NCBI RefSeq assembly: GCF_029338515.1
Contig: NZ_CP119988.1
Span: 1,860,001-1,924,000, forward strand
From: Haloglomus litoreum
Lineage (GTDB): Archaea; Halobacteriota; Halobacteria; Halobacteriales; Haloarculaceae
Direction of reading: 5' to 3'
DNA: 64,000 bases
A program made the position numbers and the translations under genes. Shown piece by piece: positions 44,048-52,231 of the stretch. Below the pieces are notes generated by a model. The model did not search any database and was not told the origin of the DNA. It worked only from the letters and a program-made list of their open reading frames with translations. Positions within the stretch are counted from its first letter, which is position 1. Each line of letters begins with the position of its first letter.

Positions 44048-44734
44048 ATGAGTGACGAACAGCAGAACACCGTCATCGGCACCGCCTTCGAACTGCAGCG
44101 CAACACCCTGAAGCTCGGCCAGCGCGCGCTGGAGCAGACCGCGGAGACCCGCCGCAGCTTCAACGACCTCGTCCTCGGCGGCCTGGAGACACAGGAGGAG
44201 GCCCAGAAGCGCACCCTGGAGTTCAGCCAGGAGTCCATCAACAGCCTGCTCGACGCCATCGAGGAGAACGTCGACGGCTCCGAGGACACCGTCCAGGACA
44301 TCCGCGACGCCGTCGACGAGGGCTTCGAGGACATCCAGGAGCAGCAGGGTGAGCTGTTCGAGTCGCTCTCCGAGCGCTACGACCCCGACGAGCAGGACGT
44401 CAAGCCGCTGAGCGAGGAGTTCCTCGACGCACTCAACGAGCAGCTCGACTTCCTCATCCAGGCCAACGAGGAGCTCGAGGGCGCCACCGTCGACACGTTC
44501 GAGGAGGTCCTCGACCGACTGGAGGAGCTGCAGGACGAGTACGAGAACCAGGGCGAGGAGTTCCAAGAGCAGTTCGAGGACCAGCTCGACCGGTTCCAGG
44601 ACCAGTTCGAGCAGCGACTCGACCGGCTCCAGGAGGTCCAGGACCGCTTCGAGCAGCTGCAGGAGGAGGTCGAGGAGGACCTCGAGGAGATCGAGGACTC
44701 GCTGGACGACGTCGAGATCGACGACGAGGAGTAG
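44048..44734 (+). CDS. Acidic coiled-coil protein, phasin-like
   Basis: 228 residues with almost no Cys, Trp or membrane segment. The first 85 residues are amphipathic helix (TAFELQRNTLKLGQRALEQTAETRRSFNDLVLGGLETQEEAQKRT); the last 75 are Glu/Gln/Arg heptads (EEFQEQFEDQLDRFQDQFEQRL) predicting a long coiled coil. The amphipathic opening resembles granule-surface phasins (PhaP), and haloarchaea store PHA, but the resemblance is weak. A structural or scaffold protein is the safest call. It seems monocistronic and has an unusually strong ribosome binding site. Confidence 0.7.
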   Translation: MSDEQQNTVIGTAFELQRNTLKLGQRALEQTAETRRSFNDLVLGGLETQEEAQKRTLEFSQESINSLLDAIEENVDGSEDTVQDIRDAVDEGFEDIQEQQGELFESLSERYDPDEQDVKPLSEEFLDALNEQLDFLIQANEELEGATVDTFEEVLDRLEELQDEYENQGEEFQEQFEDQLDRFQDQFEQRLDRLQEVQDRFEQLQEEVEEDLEEIEDSLDDVEIDDEE

Positions 44735-44850
44735 GCCCCATCTTCCGCTCCCGGTATCGCGGACGCGGTTCGACCCGGCAGCTCACGTCCCGTCGAGGGG
44801 CGGTCGCTTCACACGCTGGACTGTCGGGCAGGATGATGTGGTCGAGATGC

Positions 44851-44880
44851 TGTACTTAAACTAATCGATTGAACGTTCAA
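44851..44880. promoter_or_regulatory. AT-rich promoter region with palindrome TTGAACGTTCAA
   Basis: TGTACTTAAAC is followed by the perfect 12-bp palindrome TTGAACGTTCAA at 44869-44880, 67 nt before the first surface-protein start. Similar GAAC/GTTC elements precede the second and third copies (46179-46188, 47485-47494). Confidence 0.45.
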
Positions 44881-44947
44881 TATCAATGGCCAGAAATCGC
44901 CGGACGAAGGCCTTTGATACGGTCGGGCTAGACGCCGGACACAGCGA

Positions 44948-46105
44948 ATGGACGGAACCAACGGCGTTACGGTGCTGGTTGTAGCGACACTCCTTCTCGG
45001 GTCGATCGCCGGTGTTGGACTGGTCGCCGCGGAGGACTTCCCCAGTGCGACCGACGGGGATATCTCGAACGGGGAGGAGCTGAAGGCCGCGGAGGACGAC
45101 GATGACCAGGTCAAGGACATCAACTACACCTTCGTCATCGCCGACCACACGCCGGGCAAGGAGGTCGACGCCAGGCACTTCGCGGTGGGGCTGACCGAGA
45201 ACGCGACGCTCCACCGGATCAAGCTCTACAGCGAGGACTTCGGGTACAGCAACTGCGAGCCCGACAACACGGCCGCGTTCGGTATCGACCGGAAGGACAA
45301 CGACCCCGGGACGAACACGGACGTTTCGCTGCTGACCTCGTTCAAGAGCTACACCTCCAAGGAGGACTTCATCGACATCAAGTACTACAAGGAGGAGAAG
45401 CTCGCGGGCAGCCCCATCGGCGGGTCGGTCTACGACCAGATCGTCGCGGCACAGAACGGCTGCTACGACAACCCATCCGAGCCGGGCTGGTACCGCATCA
45501 ACGGTACCATCACCGGCTCCTCGAACGGCGACACGACGACCGACTACAAGATCCGTGACCTCTCGCAGTGGATCTACATCTGTGACTGCTCCTCGCGGGC
45601 CGAGGCCGAGCAGACGCTGGGCCCGCCGCCGGGGCAGGACGGCGACGGTGACGGCGGCTCCGACGGCGGTTCCGGCGGCAGCAGCACCCCGACCGCGACG
45701 CCCACGCCGACCGCGACGGAGACAGCGTCGAGCGGTGGGTCGGGCGAGTCCACGCCGACCGCGACGGCGACGGCCACGCCGACCGCGACGGCGACGGCCA
45801 CGCCGACCGCGACGGCGACCGCCACACCGGGCGATGGTGACGGTAGCAACGACGGCAGCGACGGCGGTGGCGGGAGCGGCGCCGGAACGAGCACGGCGAC
45901 TGCGACGGCCGCGTCCGGTGGGGGCGGCTCCGGAGGGGGTGCGAGCGCAGCCACGGCGACCGCCACCGCGGCCCAGCAGCCGGCACAGGATGGCGCCGGC
46001 GGACCGCCCTCGACGCCGACGGTCGGTGCTGGTCCCGGGTTCGGGTTGCTGACGGCCCTCGGGGGCGCACTGCTGGCCGGACTGCTGGCGCTCCGGCGCG
46101 ACTGA
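44948..46105 (+). CDS. Secreted PGF-CTERM surface protein, tandem family copy 1
   Basis: 385 residues. A Sec-type signal (about 1-27, VTVLVVATLLLGSIAGVGLVAA) is followed by an acidic conserved core (28-230) with four Cys: SNCEPD (103), GCYDNPSEPGWYRINGTITG (172) and ICDCSSRAEAEQTLGPPPGQ (212 and 214), possibly two disulfides. NYT, NAT and NGT are N-glycosylation sequons. A Thr/Pro/Ala/Ser/Gly stalk (about 230-350) suits O-glycosylation. The tail AGPGFGLLTALGGALLAGLLALRRD is a PGF-CTERM-type signal, so archaeosortase A would be expected to replace it with a lipid anchor. I do not recognise the core domain. Confidence 0.85.
   Translation: MDGTNGVTVLVVATLLLGSIAGVGLVAAEDFPSATDGDISNGEELKAAEDDDDQVKDINYTFVIADHTPGKEVDARHFAVGLTENATLHRIKLYSEDFGYSNCEPDNTAAFGIDRKDNDPGTNTDVSLLTSFKSYTSKEDFIDIKYYKEEKLAGSPIGGSVYDQIVAAQNGCYDNPSEPGWYRINGTITGSSNGDTTTDYKIRDLSQWIYICDCSSRAEAEQTLGPPPGQDGDGDGGSDGGSGGSSTPTATPTPTATETASSGGSGESTPTATATATPTATATATPTATATATPGDGDGSNDGSDGGGGSGAGTSTATATAASGGGGSGGGASAATATATAAQQPAQDGAGGPPSTPTVGAGPGFGLLTALGGALLAGLLALRRD
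45751..45822 (+). repeat. Three tandem 24-bp repeats in the stalk of surface protein 1
   Basis: Unit CACGCCGACCGCGACGGCGA plus CGGC repeats three times (third copy with one change), encoding TPTATATA units. In-frame repeat copy number would change stalk length. Confidence 0.8.
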
Positions 46106-46218
46106 GTACCGCCCGCCGGCCTCCACCGGCCTGTCGTCCTGTAACGACGGTTGATAAATGGTCCTCTGACTACTTACAGAACATTCAACCTGTTCTTTAC
46201 CGTTCAACGAGTGACTCG

Positions 46219-47367
46219 ATGAGTGCTAGTGCACGGCAGCGGACGGTACTCGCGACGGTCGCACTGCTGGTGGTCGCGTCGGTCGCGGGAGTCGGTCTCG
46301 GCGCGACCGCGGACTCTCCGAGTGCGACGGACGGGGACGTATCGAACGGTGAGGAACTGAAGTCGGCCGAGGACGACGACGACCAGCTCCTCGATACCAA
46401 CTACACGTTCGTCCCCGCGAACCACCAGCCCGGTGCGGAGGGGTCGGCCCGCCACTTCGCGGTGGGGCTGACCGAGAACATCACCCTCCATCGGATCAAG
46501 CTCTACAGCGAGGCCATCGGGTACAGCAACTGCGAGCCCGACAACACCAACGCGTTCGGCATCGACCGTGGCAACGACGACCCGGGGACGGGGACGGACG
46601 TCTCGCTGCTGACCTCGTTCAAGAAGTACACCTCCGAGGAGGACTTCATCGACATCAAGTACTACAGGGAGGACAAGCTGGCCGGGGGTCCCATCAAGTT
46701 CTACACCGTCGACCAGGTCGTCGCCGGCCAGTCCGGCTGCTACGACAACCCATCCGAACCGGGCTGGTACCGCATCAACGGCACCATCACCGGCTCCTCG
46801 AACGGCGACACCACGACCGACTACAAGGTCCGGGACCTCTCCGGCTACTTCTACGTCTGTGACTGCTCCTCGCGGGCCGAGGCCGAGCAGACCCTGGGGC
46901 CGCCACCGGGCCAGGGCGGCGACGGCGGCGACGGCGATAGTGGCGGTTCGGGCACGCCGACGGCCACCGCGACTGCTACCGCGACGCCCGGGAGCGAGGG
47001 CGGCAGCGACGGGACCGCGACAGCCACATCGACCGGTACGGCCACGGTGACGAGGAGCGCCACTCCGACCGCCGACCCGACGGCCACCGCGACCGTGACA
47101 CCCACCGCGACCGCCACGACGGAACGCTCGGCCTCGGGCAGCGGTGATGGGAACGGCGGAGCGAGTCCCACGGCGACAGCCACGGCGGGCGGCGCGGGCG
47201 GGTCCGGGGACACGACCACGGCGACCCGCAGCGGCCAGGCCCGTCAGGACGGCAGTGCCGATGGGGCGCCACGGACACCGACCGTCGGCGCCGGCCCCGG
47301 CTTCGGCGTCGGTGCGGCCCTCGTCGGTGCCCTGGTGGCCGGGCTGCTCGCACTGCGTCGGGATTGA
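46219..47367 (+). CDS. Secreted PGF-CTERM surface protein, tandem family copy 2
   Basis: 382 residues. Signal peptide about 1-28 (RTVLATVALLVVASVAGVGLGA). The core is very close to copy 1: SATDGDVSNGEELKSAEDDDDQ, FAVGLTENITLHRIKLYSEAIGYSNCEPDNTNAFGIDRG, GCYDNPSEPGWYRINGTITG and YVCDCSSRAEAEQTLGPPPGQ, so all four Cys are kept. The stalk is Thr/Ala/Ser/Gly-rich. The end TPTVGAGPGFGVGAALVGALVAGLLALRRD is a PGF-CTERM-type signal. Preceded by TTGATAAATG (46151-46160), TTCTTTACC and GAACATTCAA. Separate promoter from copy 1 likely (113-nt gap). Confidence 0.85.
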   Translation: MSASARQRTVLATVALLVVASVAGVGLGATADSPSATDGDVSNGEELKSAEDDDDQLLDTNYTFVPANHQPGAEGSARHFAVGLTENITLHRIKLYSEAIGYSNCEPDNTNAFGIDRGNDDPGTGTDVSLLTSFKKYTSEEDFIDIKYYREDKLAGGPIKFYTVDQVVAGQSGCYDNPSEPGWYRINGTITGSSNGDTTTDYKVRDLSGYFYVCDCSSRAEAEQTLGPPPGQGGDGGDGDSGGSGTPTATATATATPGSEGGSDGTATATSTGTATVTRSATPTADPTATATVTPTATATTERSASGSGDGNGGASPTATATAGGAGGSGDTTTATRSGQARQDGSADGAPRTPTVGAGPGFGVGAALVGALVAGLLALRRD

Positions 47368-47560
47368 GTCCCGCCGTCGGACGCCGGGACCGGGCTACCG
47401 TAATGAAACGGCCATTCATACGGGGCTCCGCTCGGATCGTCTGGTCGCGGTACCTGTCGCCACAGCCCATCTGGGGGCCTCTCCGAACCGTTCACAAAAG
47501 TACCCCTCTCATGTGAAGGCAAATCTCGATGACGGTTTCCCCGTTCGTTGACGACCACGT

Positions 47561-48739
47561 ATGCACGGGAACGGGACGACACGCACACTCGTCGTGGCGG
47601 GGGTCCTCGTCCTCGCGTCGGTGGCCGGGGCAGGACTCGTGGCCGCGGAGGACTTCCCCAGCGCGACCGACGGGGACGTCTCCAACGGCGAGGAGCTGAG
47701 AGCGGCCGAGGACGACGACGACCAGGTCTACGAGATCAACTACACCTTCATCCTCGAGAACCACCAGCCGGGCTACGTCGATGGCGCGGCGGAGCACTAC
47801 GCGACCGGACTGACCGAGAACGGGACCCTCTACCGCATCAAGCTGGTCTCCGACGACTTCGGGTTCTCGAACTGCGAGCCGAGCGACGCCAGTGCCTTCG
47901 GCATCGATCGGGGCAACAACGACCCGGGGACGAACACCGACAAATCCCTGCTGACGGCGTTCAAGACCTACACCTCCGAGGAGGACTTCATCGATATCGT
48001 CTACTACCGCGAGTCGCAGCTGGCGGGTGAACCGGTCCGGGGCAGCGTCCACGACCAGATCGTCGCGGCACAGAGCAACTGCTACGACAATCCGTCCGAG
48101 CCGGGGTGGTACCGCATCAACGGCACCATCACGGGTCACGTCGACTCCGACGCCAGCGGGACGGACACGGACTACGTGATCCGTGACCTCTCGCAATGGG
48201 TCTACGTCTGTGACTGCTCCTCGCGAGCCGAGGCCGAGCAGACGCTGGGCCCGCCGCCGAGGCAGGACGACGACGGTGGCAGTGACGGCGACTCCGGTAG
48301 CGGCGGCTCGAGTACGCCGACACCGACGGCGACGCCGACGTCGACCCCCGGAAGCGACGCCGATAGCGGTACCGTGACGGCCACCGCGACGCCGACACCC
48401 ACCCTGACCGCGACCGCGACACCCAGCAACGACGGGAGCGGTAAGGCGGGAGCCACCACCCCGACCGCCACGCCCGGCAATGGTGGGGCCGGCGGTGATG
48501 GCGGGACAGATACCCCGGTCGAGACGGCGCCCGCGACGAGCGCCGGCGGAACTGACGGTGGAGCCGCCGACACCGCGACCGCGACCGTGACTGCGACGAA
48601 CGGCGGTACCGGCGCTGGCGGCGGTTCCGCAGCCGATGGGGTCCGGACCCCGACGGCCGGGACCGGTCCGGGCTTCGGCGCGGCCGCAGCGGTCGCCGGA
48701 CTGCTCGGGGCAGGGCTGCTGCCCCTCCGTCGGGACTGA
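47561..48739 (+). CDS. Secreted PGF-CTERM surface protein, tandem family copy 3
   Basis: 392 residues. Signal about 1-28 (RTLVVAGVLVLASVAGAGLVAA), then EDFPSATDGDVSNGEELRAAEDDDDQ as in copies 1 and 2. The core keeps FSNCEPSDASAFGIDRGNNDPGTNTDKSLLTAFKTY, NCYDNPSEPGWYRINGTITG and YVCDCSSRAEAEQTLGPPP. A short insert HVDSDASG sits where copies 1, 2 and 4 read an SSNGDTTTDY-like turn. The stalk is longer and Gly-rich with PTPT segments. The PGF-CTERM-type end AGTGPGFGAAAAVAGLLGAGLLPLRRD is present. GAACCGTTCA lies upstream at 47485-47494. Confidence 0.85.
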   Translation: MHGNGTTRTLVVAGVLVLASVAGAGLVAAEDFPSATDGDVSNGEELRAAEDDDDQVYEINYTFILENHQPGYVDGAAEHYATGLTENGTLYRIKLVSDDFGFSNCEPSDASAFGIDRGNNDPGTNTDKSLLTAFKTYTSEEDFIDIVYYRESQLAGEPVRGSVHDQIVAAQSNCYDNPSEPGWYRINGTITGHVDSDASGTDTDYVIRDLSQWVYVCDCSSRAEAEQTLGPPPRQDDDGGSDGDSGSGGSSTPTPTATPTSTPGSDADSGTVTATATPTPTLTATATPSNDGSGKAGATTPTATPGNGGAGGDGGTDTPVETAPATSAGGTDGGAADTATATVTATNGGTGAGGGSAADGVRTPTAGTGPGFGAAAAVAGLLGAGLLPLRRD

Positions 48740-48908
48740 CCGCGACGGGACCGTCGTCTCCCGGGGCCCGCTTCCTGTCCTGGGAAGCGAATCCCTTCCG
48801 GGCTCGTCCGCCAGCCCATTCGAGATCGAACGGGGGTCGAGTAAAAACAAGCCGTCAGGTGACGGGGCAATATGCTTCCGTCTCACGCCACGGTTTGGGC
48901 GTGAAACG

Positions 48909-50036
48909 ATGTGGTGGAACGACGGGCCGACAGTACTGGTAGTAGCGACACTCGTCCTCGCGGCACCGCTCGGTGCGCTCGCGGCGACCCCCCTGGCGGT
49001 GGGGCCGGCGGGCGCGAGTGCGGCCGCCGCGTCGCCACACGGCGCCGACGCGAACTTCACGGCGACGCTCGACAACCACGCCCCGGGGACCACCGACGCG
49101 AACAACTACTACGCGGCGGGGCTCCGCGAGGAGATGCAGGCGATGCACACCATCGTCCTCTCCTCCCAGGCGTTCCAGTTCGACAGCTGCAGCTCCTCGA
49201 AGGTCCGCGCGTTCGGCCTCGACCGGGGGAACGACGACCCGGGGACCGAGACCGACGAGAGCCTCCTCTCGGCGTACAAGCGGATCGTCTTCGAGAAGCA
49301 CCAGATCACGGTGAAGTTCTACAAGGAGGAGAAGCTCGCGGGCGAACCGGTCGCGGTCGCCCCCGAGGACCAGATCGTCGCCCGCGGCGACAACTGCATC
49401 CAGACCCCGTCCGAACCGGGCTGGTACCAGATCGACGGCAAGATCAACGGCAGCACCAACGGCGACACGACGGCGGACTTCTCGCAGTCGACGACCAGTC
49501 ACTACGTCTACGTCTGCGACTGCTCCTCGCGCGCCGAGGCGGAGGAGCAACTCGGCCCGCCGCCGGGCCAGGACGGCACGGACGACGGGAGCGACGAGGG
49601 CTCGACCACGGCGACACCGACCGCCACGCCGACGCCGGATCGCGGCGGCGGTTCCGGCGGGAGTGCCACCCCGACGGCCACCCCGACGGCCCCCCCGACC
49701 GCGACACCGACCGCGACACCGACCGCGACGCCGACCGAGACCGACGCCGGCTCCAGCGGCTCGGGTGACGGTGGCTCCGGCGGTAGCGCCGGGACGACCA
49801 CCCCGACCGCGACGACCACCAGCGATGGGGGGGATGGTGGCTCCGGCGGTGGCGGCCCGGGCGGGGAAGATGGTGGCTCCGGTGGGGCGAGCCCGACGGC
49901 GACGACCGCCGGCGGTGACGGCTCCAGCGGTCCCGGTCCGGCGACACCGACCGCCGGTGCCGGGCCGGGCTTCGGGGCCCTCGCGGCCCTGGGTGGACTG
50001 CTCGCGGCGGCGCTCCTCGCGTTCCGGCGCGACTGA
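48909..50036 (+). CDS. Secreted PGF-CTERM surface protein, tandem family copy 4 (divergent)
   Basis: 375 residues, the most divergent copy. The N-terminus MWWNDGPTVLVVATLVLAAPLGALAA is a signal peptide, followed by a different acidic-poor linker. The core keeps the pattern: FDSCSSSKVRAFGLDRGNDDPGTETDESLLSAYK, NCIQTPSEPGWYQIDGKINGSTNGDTTADF and YVYVCDCSSRAEAEEQLGPPPGQ, so the four Cys are conserved although SNCEPD is lost. The stalk contains PTATPTATPTATPTETD repeats, then Gly/Ser. End AGAGPGFGALAALGGLLAAALLAFRRD, PGF-CTERM type. Start fixed by the signal peptide; upstream in-frame sequence runs into copy 3. Confidence 0.83.
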   Translation: MWWNDGPTVLVVATLVLAAPLGALAATPLAVGPAGASAAAASPHGADANFTATLDNHAPGTTDANNYYAAGLREEMQAMHTIVLSSQAFQFDSCSSSKVRAFGLDRGNDDPGTETDESLLSAYKRIVFEKHQITVKFYKEEKLAGEPVAVAPEDQIVARGDNCIQTPSEPGWYQIDGKINGSTNGDTTADFSQSTTSHYVYVCDCSSRAEAEEQLGPPPGQDGTDDGSDEGSTTATPTATPTPDRGGGSGGSATPTATPTAPPTATPTATPTATPTETDAGSSGSGDGGSGGSAGTTTPTATTTSDGGDGGSGGGGPGGEDGGSGGASPTATTAGGDGSSGPGPATPTAGAGPGFGALAALGGLLAAALLAFRRD

Positions 50037-50154
50037 GACGCGCCTTCCGGGGCGAATCCTGACGACGACCGCCCTCCATCCCCGCTACGTCACGCTGTCG
50101 AGCGGTCGTCGGGTCAGCAAGAAGCCGGGACGGCTGCCGCGGTCGCCGGGGCCG

Positions 50155-50973
50155 TCAGTCCTCGGAGCCGAGGTAGGCCTTCCGGACCGCGGGGTTGTCG
50201 GTGATCTCCTCCGGCGTCCCGTCGGCGATCTTCTCGCCGAAGTTGATGACGATGGCCCGGTCGATGAGCTGGAGCAGGCCACGCATGTTGTGGTCGACGA
50301 CGATGAACGTCGTCCCGTCCTGTCGGAGGTTCTCCATCAGCTCGGAGAGCTCCGCGACGTCGGGGCCCGCGAGCCCCGCGAACGGCTCGTCGACCAGCAT
50401 CAGGTCCGGGTCGGTCGCCAGCGCCCGTGCGATCTCCAGCCGGATCATGTCCGCGTGGGGCAGCTCGTCCGGGAGCTGGTGGAGCCGGTCGCCGAGCCCG
50501 ACGCGCTGGCAGATCTCCACCGCACGGGCCTTCGTCCGCCCGCGCAGCCCGGAGGTCGAGAACAGCTTGTCCGGCACCAGCGAGATCTGCACGTTGCTGA
50601 CGACGGGTCGGTCCTCGAGCGGCCGGAACTCCTGGAACGTCCGGGCCATCCCGTTCTGGACCATGCCGTAGAAGCTCGAGCCCGTCACGTCCCTGCCGTT
50701 GTAGTAGACGTTCCCCTCGGTCGGGGGGTAGACGCCCGTGATGCAGTTGAACGTCGTCGACTTGCCGGCGCCGTTCGGGCCGATGAAGCCGAGGATCTCC
50801 TGCTCCTCGACGGCGAACGAGAGGTCGTCGACGGCCACGAGCCCACCGAACCGCTTGGTGAGGCCGTCGGCCACCAGCACACCGTCGTCGGGACCGTACT
50901 GGCGGTCCGGATCGGTGACGCCGTGTGTGGCGTCGGCCGTCGAGGACTCGCCGTCCGGGGTGTCGGTGCTCAT
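50155..50973 (-). CDS. livG: Branched-chain-amino-acid-type ABC transporter ATPase (LivG) with degenerate signature motif
   Basis: 272-residue nucleotide-binding subunit. Walker A GPNGAGKST (65-73), Walker B LMLVDEP (191-197), H-loop VVDHNM (H228) and the LivG-type ending PEEITDNPAVRKAYLG are normal. At the signature, where LivG proteins have LSYGQQRRLEIARAL, it reads ELPHADMIRLEIARAL (about 170-185), so LSxGQ is absent although the following helix is kept. Last gene of a four-gene operon on this strand; a LivF partner is not found. A start at 50973 overlaps the permease stop by 4 nt. Confidence 0.9.
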   Translation of the reverse strand: MSTDTPDGESSTADATHGVTDPDRQYGPDDGVLVADGLTKRFGGLVAVDDLSFAVEEQEILGFIGPNGAGKSTTFNCITGVYPPTEGNVYYNGRDVTGSSFYGMVQNGMARTFQEFRPLEDRPVVSNVQISLVPDKLFSTSGLRGRTKARAVEICQRVGLGDRLHQLPDELPHADMIRLEIARALATDPDLMLVDEPFAGLAGPDVAELSELMENLRQDGTTFIVVDHNMRGLLQLIDRAIVINFGEKIADGTPEEITDNPAVRKAYLGSED

Positions 50974-52229
50974 GGTCGGTCACCCCGGTCGTCGTCGAAC
51001 AGCTCACGCAGCTCCTCGGTCCAGTTCTCGACGACCGTCCGCAGCGGCGGCTTCCCGCGTCCGCGCGCGTCCCGTCGGCGCTCCGCGGCCCTGGGCTGCC
51101 CGCCGTCGGCGGTGGGTTCGCCCCCGAACTGGCCACGGATGCGGTCCTCGATCTGGCTACCCGCCCGGAGCATCCGCGGCAGGATGCCCTCGGGCAGGAA
51201 GAACAGGAACACCAGCGTCACGATGGCGAACAGCAGGAAGTAGATGTCCGCCACCGGGACGCCGACGACGGGGACGGTCGTCTCCACGCCCCGGAGGGTG
51301 TCCCGGAGGATGTGGAAGAACAGCCCGCCGATGGCGGCACCGACGATGGTGCCCATGCCGCCGAGGATGGAGGCGACGATGATCTCGATGCTGATGACCA
51401 GCGCGATCAGCTGGCTGGGGTTCGCGATGCCGGTCAGGAACGTGTGGACGTAGATGGCGCCGGCCAGGCCGCCCACGAGTCCGGACAGGACGAACGCGAA
51501 GATCTTGAACTTCGCCGGGTTGAGGCCGGCCGCCTCGACCGCCAGTTCGTCCTCACGGATGGCCGTCAGCACGATGCCCGCGTCCGAGCGGGTGAACAGC
51601 AGGAACACCGCCAGCGCCATGACGAACACGCCGAACCCGATGACGTAGATCTCCACCGTGTCGGTGGTGAGTGTGCCGGCGCCGAGCAGCCCGGTCGCTC
51701 CCCCGGTTATCTCCGGCCAGAAGACGAACAGGCGGAGCACGATGATGGGTGCCACCAGCGTCACCAGCGAGAAGTACGGGCCCTGCAGCCGGAGCGACGG
51801 GACGCCGATGAGCAGGCCGATGAGTCCCGCGACGAGCATCCCGAGGGGGATGGTAACGAACAGACTGAGTCCGAGCTGCGTGTGCAGAATCGCGCTCGAG
51901 TAGGCACCGCCGCCGAAGAAGATGGCGTGCCCGAAGCTGATCTCCCCCGTGTAGCCCGAGACGAAGTCCCAGGTCATCGCGAACACGGCGAAGAACATCG
52001 CGCCGGTCAGCATGTCCAGCAGCAGCGAGTCGACGGTGAACGCGAAGAACCCCACGTCGATGCCGTACCCCTGGGCGACCGGGAGGAGACCGAGCACCAG
52101 GAGCCCCACCAGCCCGAGCTTGTGCCGCGTCGGCAGCGTGACCGGGTTGATGAGGTCCAGGAGGGACCGCTCCTCGTTGCTCAGCTCCGACTCCGCCTCG
52201 GCCGTTTCGGTTGTTGATGCTTCTGCCAT
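50970..52229 (-). CDS. livM: Branched-chain-amino-acid-type ABC transporter permease (LivM)
   Basis: 419 residues with about ten hydrophobic helices. YTGEISFGHAIFFGGGAYSSAI, RLQGPYFSLVTLVAP and AIREDELAVEAAGLNPAKFKIFAFVLSG are LivM motifs, the last being the ATPase-contact loop. FLPEGILPRM ends the membrane part. An additional charged tail (about residues 355-419, rich in Arg/Asp/Gly) is cytosolic and not typical. Located between LivH (2 nt upstream) and LivG (overlap), so it is in the middle of the operon. Confidence 0.93.
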   Translation of the reverse strand: MAEASTTETAEAESELSNEERSLLDLINPVTLPTRHKLGLVGLLVLGLLPVAQGYGIDVGFFAFTVDSLLLDMLTGAMFFAVFAMTWDFVSGYTGEISFGHAIFFGGGAYSSAILHTQLGLSLFVTIPLGMLVAGLIGLLIGVPSLRLQGPYFSLVTLVAPIIVLRLFVFWPEITGGATGLLGAGTLTTDTVEIYVIGFGVFVMALAVFLLFTRSDAGIVLTAIREDELAVEAAGLNPAKFKIFAFVLSGLVGGLAGAIYVHTFLTGIANPSQLIALVISIEIIVASILGGMGTIVGAAIGGLFFHILRDTLRGVETTVPVVGVPVADIYFLLFAIVTLVFLFFLPEGILPRMLRAGSQIEDRIRGQFGGEPTADGGQPRAAERRRDARGRGKPPLRTVVENWTEELRELFDDDRGDRP

Positions 52230-52231
52230 GG

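Noticed and set aside
45640-49950. Repetitive GC-rich blocks in the surface genes as possible CRISPR or satellite
   Set aside because: Repeats are in-frame codon repeats for Thr/Pro/Ala/Gly stalks, with no spacers.
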